From assembly GCA_033439265.1 (NCBI GenBank), contig JAVTVX010000024.1, positions 5,459,001 through 5,523,000 of the forward strand: a stretch of 64,000 nt of DNA, given 5' to 3'. Shown piece by piece: positions 57,992-64,000 of this stretch. Each line of letters opens with the position of its first letter. Position 1 is the stretch's first letter. The notes below the pieces were generated by a model. The model made no database searches. It was not told the DNA's origin and saw only the letters and a program-made list of their open reading frames with translations. The position numbers and the translations under genes were made by a program. The stretch is from Dillenia suffruticosa (taxonomy: Eukaryota > Streptophyta > Magnoliopsida > Dilleniales > Dilleniaceae).

Positions 57992-58434
57992 CTTCTGATC
58001 AGGGTGTTCGTTATTTGGGTCATCACTTGTCCAAACGATTAAAAAATTGAGTTATTCGGTTTGATTTACTAAAAATTAAATCGATTGAATAATTTTACCT
58101 GATTAAAAATTTGGATTAATGTTCGGTTTGAAAAATAAAAATTTTAATTTGGACCCATCGAAAATCTGATTAACAAAATTATGAAATTGGCTCAGGTAAA
58201 TTGTTACTTTAAAGTTAAATAAAATTTTCAACCATTTTCATATTTGGTTCAAGCCGATGAAAGCCAAACCATTTAATCTAAAATTTAATTCGAATAAATT
58301 GATTTGAATTTTATGTGACTTAGTTTGATTCTCAATTAGATTTTTTTAAATTTAAAATCTAAATAAACCAAATCGAATAAACTGAATAACTGAACACCAA
58401 CGCACAACCGCATATGAACACCCTTGCTTCTAAT
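57992..58434. mobile_element. hAT-type MITE with 8-bp target-site duplication
   Basis: The 427-bp element 58000-58426 begins CAGGGTGTTCGTTATTTGG and ends catatgaacacccttg, inverted. It is flanked by CTTCTGAT (57992-57999) and CTTCTAAT (58427-58434), an 8-bp duplication with one change. The interior is AT-rich with subterminal inverted motifs (ttcggtttgattta / taaaccaaatcgaa). It has no coding capacity. Confidence 0.85.
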
Positions 58435-58446
58435 TCCTCATTTCTT

Positions 58447-58483
<37 letters not shown>

Positions 58484-60335
58484 GTCAAGCAGCAAGTTTT
58501 ATTTCCCAAGTAAACAAATCAAAACCAACACCCTTCTGAACAAGCATCTTATTCTAATCTGAGTTTAATTCCCAAATAATCTAGAGTTTAATTCATTTAT
58601 AAATCTAAATTGAATGTCAGGGGAAAATAAATTATTTTAAAAGTTCATGAAATCCAGTGTTTTTTTGAAAAGTATTTAAATCAAAAATGGAAATAATATA
58701 TCGATTTATATTTCTATTGTCATTTTTAGATCTACCATCAACTAAGTGAGTCCAAGTGATTAAGGTGAGGTTGTGAAAAGGATCGACATTTGTAGTAACT
58801 TTTAAATATCATTATTAAATTTCACGAAACTTACTTTAGCAACAAGTCAATACAATGAATCAACCGACAATTATGAGTAATTAGGATTTAAATCGAAACT
58901 TTTTAATAAAAATTTATATTCAAATTCCATTTAATTAAAAAAAAAATCATTAATGAACCATCTCAATGTTTATGATGAATTTTCATTCAAATTCCAAATA
59001 GCCTATGGCAAAGATATTCATTCCTTCCTTTTTGATTCATAAGAGATAGATTGGAATTCAAGATTTTTAAAAGGAAGCAGATGATAACAGTTGAGCTATA
59101 TAGCTCATTCGTCCAAACAAAAGGTTTAAGAAACTTAAAAAATTATGTCTTTTCGTCATTTGCAAATAATAAAATTTAATGAAACATGTCATTTTAAAAT
59201 ATTAATACAAGGGAAGTCAAATATTTTTAAAATCAAATCAATAATTGATTTAATTTTGATACGTAATATTTTTTAATATCTCTTAAATTTAATATGATAT
59301 AATGAAATGAATTTAAAGGAGAATCTAGATAGACGGTATAAAATTTTAGAGATGTTTTTGCAACTGTGAATAGCAGTTTTTTTTTTTTTTTTTTTTTGTT
59401 GGAACTTTGACTCTGGCTTGGCACTGACATTAACTCCCGACTCAAGCTCAGACACTGGCTCTGGTGTTGCCTCTGGCTACTCCGGCTCTGATGCTAGCTC
59501 CGGCTGCTCTTTGAATTTGGCAATAACATTGGTGCTGCAGACATTTGGATAACATTTTTTACAAGAGAAACTCCATCCTGACTATAACCTTGATAGAAAG
59601 TAAGAAAATAATTGAATATGGCTACGATACTATCATAAAAGAAAATATAAAAATATAAAAATATAAAAAATTAAATATTCTTAAAATCAAATTAATTTAA
59701 TTTGATTTTGGGATATGAAAATGTGACTTTGAAATTTATTCACTATTAGATAAATTTCGCTTAAATTATACTCTTTTCATTCTATTTAAAGTATAATTTT
59801 AGAAAAATTCAGATGATATTTAATTAAAAAGAATAAAAATTAAGAATCTGATTGAAATTTATATGAGTAATTTAGATTAATAAAATGAGAGTAAAGGTTT
59901 ACAAATAAAACTTTTAAAATAAGATATTTGTGAAATCCAAGCGAAATATTGATTTTGTAAAATTCATATCAAAATGTTTGATTCAACAAATGAATCCTTT
60001 GTATCAAATATTGTATTTACCCATATTTAGCATATGTATATGTCATATCAAAGATATTCGTAAATTTTTAAGGGGAATTATGAGCCCTTTTGGAGCCCCC
60101 ATCGTCTAACATCTTGGTTGCATTATTTACCCTTTTTTTTATCATATGTCATTGAAGAACGAGCAACCCTGTGTCATATACACGAATGGTGGTAAAATCC
60201 GTAAAATTTTGAAACTTGTTCGGTGGTTGGTTTCTGTTATTTCCCAAAAAAAAAAAGAAAAGAAAAGAAAAAAAATCTGAAACGACGCCGTTTCATTTCA
60301 GAGCAGCACGCCCCTTGATTGCGGGGCCCGGCTGC
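58435..60335. other. AT-rich intergenic DNA upstream of GEK1
   Basis: No gene is supported. It has a (GA)n tract at 58449-58480. A small Pro/Glu-coding remnant followed by an A-run on the minus strand lies at 59377-59520 (see findings). The GEK1-proximal part (60240-60335) contains gaaacgacgccgtttc, a near-palindrome. Confidence 0.55.
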
Positions 60336-60463
60336 TATAAATCAATTCAGCAGCGCCGCTGAAACGAAAAATGTTCGATTAGTCTCACTCCTCATCGCCA
60401 TCGTAAGTCATTCGATTATCTTTAACATCTTCAGCCCTCCGATTCTCATTCTAGAGAAATAAT
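60336..60463 (+). promoter_or_regulatory. TATA box and 5'UTR of GEK1
   Basis: TATAAAT at 60336-60342, preceded by a GC-rich stretch, is well placed for a start near 60370. That would leave a 5'UTR of roughly 95 nt before the ATG at 60464. Confidence 0.6.
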
Positions 60464-60566
60464 ATGGTAGTTTTAGTGGTAGCAACAACCATTGATCCGG
60501 CCTCGATCGGCCCCGCCACCGCCCTCTTGTCCATGCCCGGTTGGACTCCCGGTCCTTCCTTCCAGG

Positions 60567-60608
<42 letters not shown>

Positions 60609-62694
60609 TTTAGTTTTCTCGCTCATGAACTCAATTTCAGGAGGATATGACTACTTTTGTGAACGGAGACGTCAGACTAATACAGCACAGCAAGAGCATA
60701 GTAGTAGAGGACAATTTAGATGCTCGTTGGGAACGGGCAATCGGTGAAATTGTAAACGAGGTCATCTTCCTCAGTAGACATACTGCAGTCACCAACCGTC
60801 CTGCTCTCACTGTTCATCCCATTGGTATTCTGTATTCCCATTCCAATTCCAGTTTAATTTCAGGTCTTGTGATGTGGGTTAGCCTTATTAATTGTACTTT
60901 TGTGATTTTTTTTTATTGGTTAGGAATTCCCCATTTAAAGGAAGGTGATATTCCGCCGCAAGGTGGGAAGCCGGGTTGGGCGGCGCCGCCGAGTCCGAGA
61001 TTAGGGCCATGGTTGCTGCTCTTGAAGAAGATTGCCGAGTCACGTAACTTGGTTCCTGAGTTTGAGGTGTATTTTCTCTCCTTTTGTCAATTGAGTTCCA
61101 TTTTACAAGTTGATTTTAAGAATGATGCTATTTATGGAGCATAAACATAGTTATAGGATAATCAATCACATGGACACAATAAGATCACAAAATTATAAAA
61201 AAAAAAAAAAAAAGAAAAAGAAAAAGAAAAAAAATTATCACAAATTGACACTTTAACCTACGTATGAGTTGAAAGTATAATTCCAGAGTGTGAAGAGCAC
61301 TTTTGTTATTTTAGAGAGGGCCCTGTGCACACGCAAGCCAGCGTGTGCCCTTAGTTTTGTGTACAATTGAAACCATAGAATTCAATCTCTACACAGGCTT
61401 GTTATCATACTTATGGGATATAGGGCCCATAGAACTGCAAAATGGATAAGTTTGTGCTGATTTAGTTGGTGTCTAAGTATACCATCTTTGCCACATTTAT
61501 GTTATTAGATTCTGTATTTGGTTGCCTTACATGTGTTTGAGGAATGGTATCACTACAAATTCCATGGATGACATGCCTTTTCTTTTTCTTCTGTGTGTTG
61601 GATTCGTCTATTAACTGGCTTGTTAGTGTAAATCTGAAAGAAGAAATTTTGAGTTGTTAGTGAATCCATCTTTTAGATCATAGTATGTTCACATGATGTT
61701 CTTCATGCTGCAGCGCTTGTACTTGTTGTCTGGTTTATGTACGAGGGACTCAATTTATTCTTAGTTCTCAATCTAGGAAATATTGGAGCCTGCTTTGCAC
61801 TTTGTTATTACGGTTGTGATTAGTAATTTCTTTCCATTCTTGCCTCTCAATGCAGGTGACATTGGAGGCTACTCATCATGGACCTGTGACAAATGTACCT
61901 ACCATGTTTTTAGAGATCGGCAAGTTTACTATCTGTTTCTATGCAGTTGTAATGACATCATGAGTTCAATCTCAGTTCTATTTTTGAGTTCTCATCAGGT
62001 TCTTTGTCGTGGACTACCTACTGTAATTTCTGATGATAACATGATATAATTGAAATATAGCATATCTGCACTGTGAGAGGAACTCTCTACTATTGTCATG
62101 CATTAGGACCTTCTGAGAAGGATGCTTGCCAAGTGTTTGTCTTCTTATGATTTCTTATTAGTTCAATAACATATCTCTTCTTCTAGATATTGTAAGTGTT
62201 TCTTCTCTTCCTTATATTCGCACATATGCCAGTCCTTCACCCTGTACCTATGAAGGCAATTCCATTTCTGAGTACATTCTTCTGTTCTGATTAAGGGAGA
62301 TGGAAATCATATTTGAAATATAATTTGTAAGGTGGAGTTAATGTTGTTTTGGTTGTATAAATTGATATTTATTTGGATTATACTCCGCTAATTAGTAAAT
62401 TATTGTTGGAAACTTTTGTTGCATAAATAATTAGTTTAAATTCCTGATGCAGGTAGTACAGAAGATTACTGGGGCAGGCAAGATGCTGCTCAAGTCATGG
62501 CCTTGGTAAAGTTGATATTTCTGGTTCTTTGATTTTGGTATCACGGATGCATAGTTTGACATGATCCTCATTTTAGTTTGGCAATCCTTTTTAAACCTTG
62601 ATTGAGGCTATTAGTAATCTTTCAGCTGGCATAGCATCTGCAGTGCTACTATGATTGTTAGTTCATATCTGCTGTTTACCAAACTAATGGTTTT

Positions 62695-62756
<62 letters not shown>

Positions 62757-63740
62757 CATTGGATGCTTGCAGTTAGTTTGGGAAGGACTTGGGATGGGAG
62801 GTGGTGCTGATGTTGGTAACTGGAACAAGTAAGAGGAGTTCTTCCTTGGGTCTTACATTCGTATTTATTATGCTATACAAATTTATGATGCAGATTCCCC
62901 TGTTTATGAGGCATTCTTTTCTTATGAAATCTGCATTGTTTGCCCTTTCATTATATTATTCAAACTTCTTTGCTCTTTTTTCTCTATCTGTTTGAGAAGA
63001 CTTGTTACTATATATGTGGAAAAATAATGATTGAATATTTTATGTTTTTTATGATTTTATTTGCATGTAGTATAAGATTTTCTAATGTCCTTGAGTTGGT
63101 ATTCTTTTTCTGTGACAGAAAGAACAATAATAAAGTCCTTCTTGGGCTTGGTGGTGGACACTATGTACCTCGACATATGGACATTGTTTTGTGAGTCATT
63201 CCTACCTACAAGCTTTTGTTATGTATTTAGCCACCTAGACATCTAGTGCAATTCCTGTTGATGGTCTAATACAACTGATCCATGCATCCCCAATTGAGGT
63301 GGATCCAAGTTCTTATCTCTCCATGAAGTGACTGAAATTAGAGTATAAAATTTGCAGAGGTTCTAGCTCTGGAGTTAGTTTGTTTCTCCATGGGCCTCCA
63401 TCTTGGTTTCCTATATGTTCCTGTTAATCTAGTTACCTCCTTTTCCTTTAAATTGCCATGATATATTTTTCTTAATATAAAATTCAGGTGGCAGTGTAAA
63501 ATATGAAGCGATTTTGTTGCTTATAATGCATGATCTTTCTGTGCATATAACTAGGAAGGATGTTTGGGTGGGCCACCTGATCTCTGGTTATTCCTTGCCA
63601 ATGGAGGAGCCAGGCCAATCAAAAGGAAATGCAGGAGCATCATCTATAGGTGGGACCTGGAAAGAATCAATTAAAGCTTCGTATGAGGCTACAAAAGCTG
63701 CATTCCCTGGTGGAGAAATTCTGGCACATCTTGATCAGAA
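60464..63740 (+). CDS. GEK1: D-aminoacyl-tRNA deacylase 2 (GEKO1 type), 5' eight exons; 3' end beyond the window
   Basis: Exons: 60464-60565, 60641-60824, 60924-61066, 61856-61919, 62453-62505, 62773-62828, 63119-63190 and 63555-63740. These give 286 codons in closed phase, and the last donor GTAAGT at 63741 leads out of the window. The family is about 317 aa, so roughly 30 residues are missing. It starts MVVLVVATTIDPASIGP and shows the archaeal-type D-Tyr/D-aminoacyl-tRNA deacylase motifs. These are EVIFLSRHTA (H81), EATHHGP (H150, H151), GGGHYVPRH (214-220) and PGGEILAHLD (H283), histidine-rich as fits a metalloenzyme. The enzyme hydrolyses D-amino acids from mischarged tRNA. In plants it also clears aldehyde-modified D-aminoacyl-tRNA, which explains the ethanol sensitivity of Arabidopsis gek1 mutants. 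Intron 4 uses a GC donor. CT microsatellites sit at the start of intron 1 and the end of intron 5. Confidence 0.95.
60569..60604. repeat. (CT)n tract at the start of GEK1 intron 1
   Basis: About 17 CT units beginning within 5 bases of the GT donor at 60566. Confidence 0.95.
62701..62753. repeat. (CT)n microsatellite at the 3' end of GEK1 intron 5
   Basis: About 26 CT units ending 19 bases before the exon at 62773, so it coincides with or extends the polypyrimidine tract region. Confidence 0.95.
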
Positions 63741-64000
63741 GTAAGTATCTTTATATTGGAAAACTTGTTCGGCATGATGAAGATAAAATGGAGTTAGATA
63801 CGGTTGGTATAAGTAATATGAGATAAATATTTCCTGACGAGCAACATCCTCACCTAGTTTCTTCTGTCTATAATGTATTCAAAACTCGTTGTCACAGAGG
63901 TCATGTGGTCCTATCAATGATTGTTTCTGTGGATTCATTTTGCTAAATCTTGCATCCCGGAAAATGAGCTTATCACCTTATAATCCATTTCTTTTTCTTG
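63741..64000. other. Intron 8 of GEK1 (incomplete)
   Basis: It begins GTAAGTATC. No acceptor or further exon was recognised before the window end. Confidence 0.8.

Overview
This window is nuclear DNA from a eudicot plant, probably woody (inference from repeat style, not established). It has AT-rich intergenic DNA, GT-AG introns, (GA/CT)n microsatellites, and L1 and RTE LINEs, CACTA and hAT fragments. The genes encode plant-specific families. There is no bacterial or viral gene content. Splice structures were worked out by hand and every CDS exon phase closes.

Layout. 1-1388: decayed antisense L1 LINE. 2650-16900 (-): J-domain (DnaJ-like) protein of 672 aa in four coding exons plus a 5'UTR intron. 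Its last intron is 10.15 kb and is packed with nested LINEs: five L1 pieces and one RTE, two of them with visible target-site duplications. 17482-18506: a 1-kb GC-rich giant inverted repeat with flanking 8-bp repeats. 20619-20909 (-): a small 96-aa protein. 25619-28559 (-): an ACR-type protein with four ACT domains, 447 aa. 29-44 kb: gene-poor DNA with SINE-like repeats, a CACTA-like element and a MITE. 44.5-46.8 kb (-): a sulfotransferase pseudogene broken by a CACTA element that itself carries a hAT-type MITE. 47.6-49.1 kb (+): a well-preserved L1 3' half. 51158-55152 (-): TRAX (translin-associated factor X), 268 aa in seven exons. 56994-57358: a mitochondrial insertion (nad3-rps12 junction). 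57992-58434: hAT-type MITE. 60464 to the window end (+): GEK1/DTD2 D-aminoacyl-tRNA deacylase, eight exons visible, the 3' end lying outside.

The genes do not form a pathway. Their order nevertheless looks ancestral. From memory, Arabidopsis has ACR5, sulfotransferases, TRAX and GEK1 close together on chromosome 2 (At2g03730-At2g03800). It has ACR4, a small unknown gene and a DnaJ gene adjacent on chromosome 1 (At1g69040-At1g69060). This window would be the unsplit version of both. Most of the unusual structure is in the mobile DNA: the GC-rich fold-back element, the three-level nested insertion in the sulfotransferase locus, the LINE-filled intron, and CACTA-like elements carrying tRNA-like internal segments. 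A GC-AG intron in GEK1 and CT microsatellites placed against splice sites are the notable gene-level oddities.
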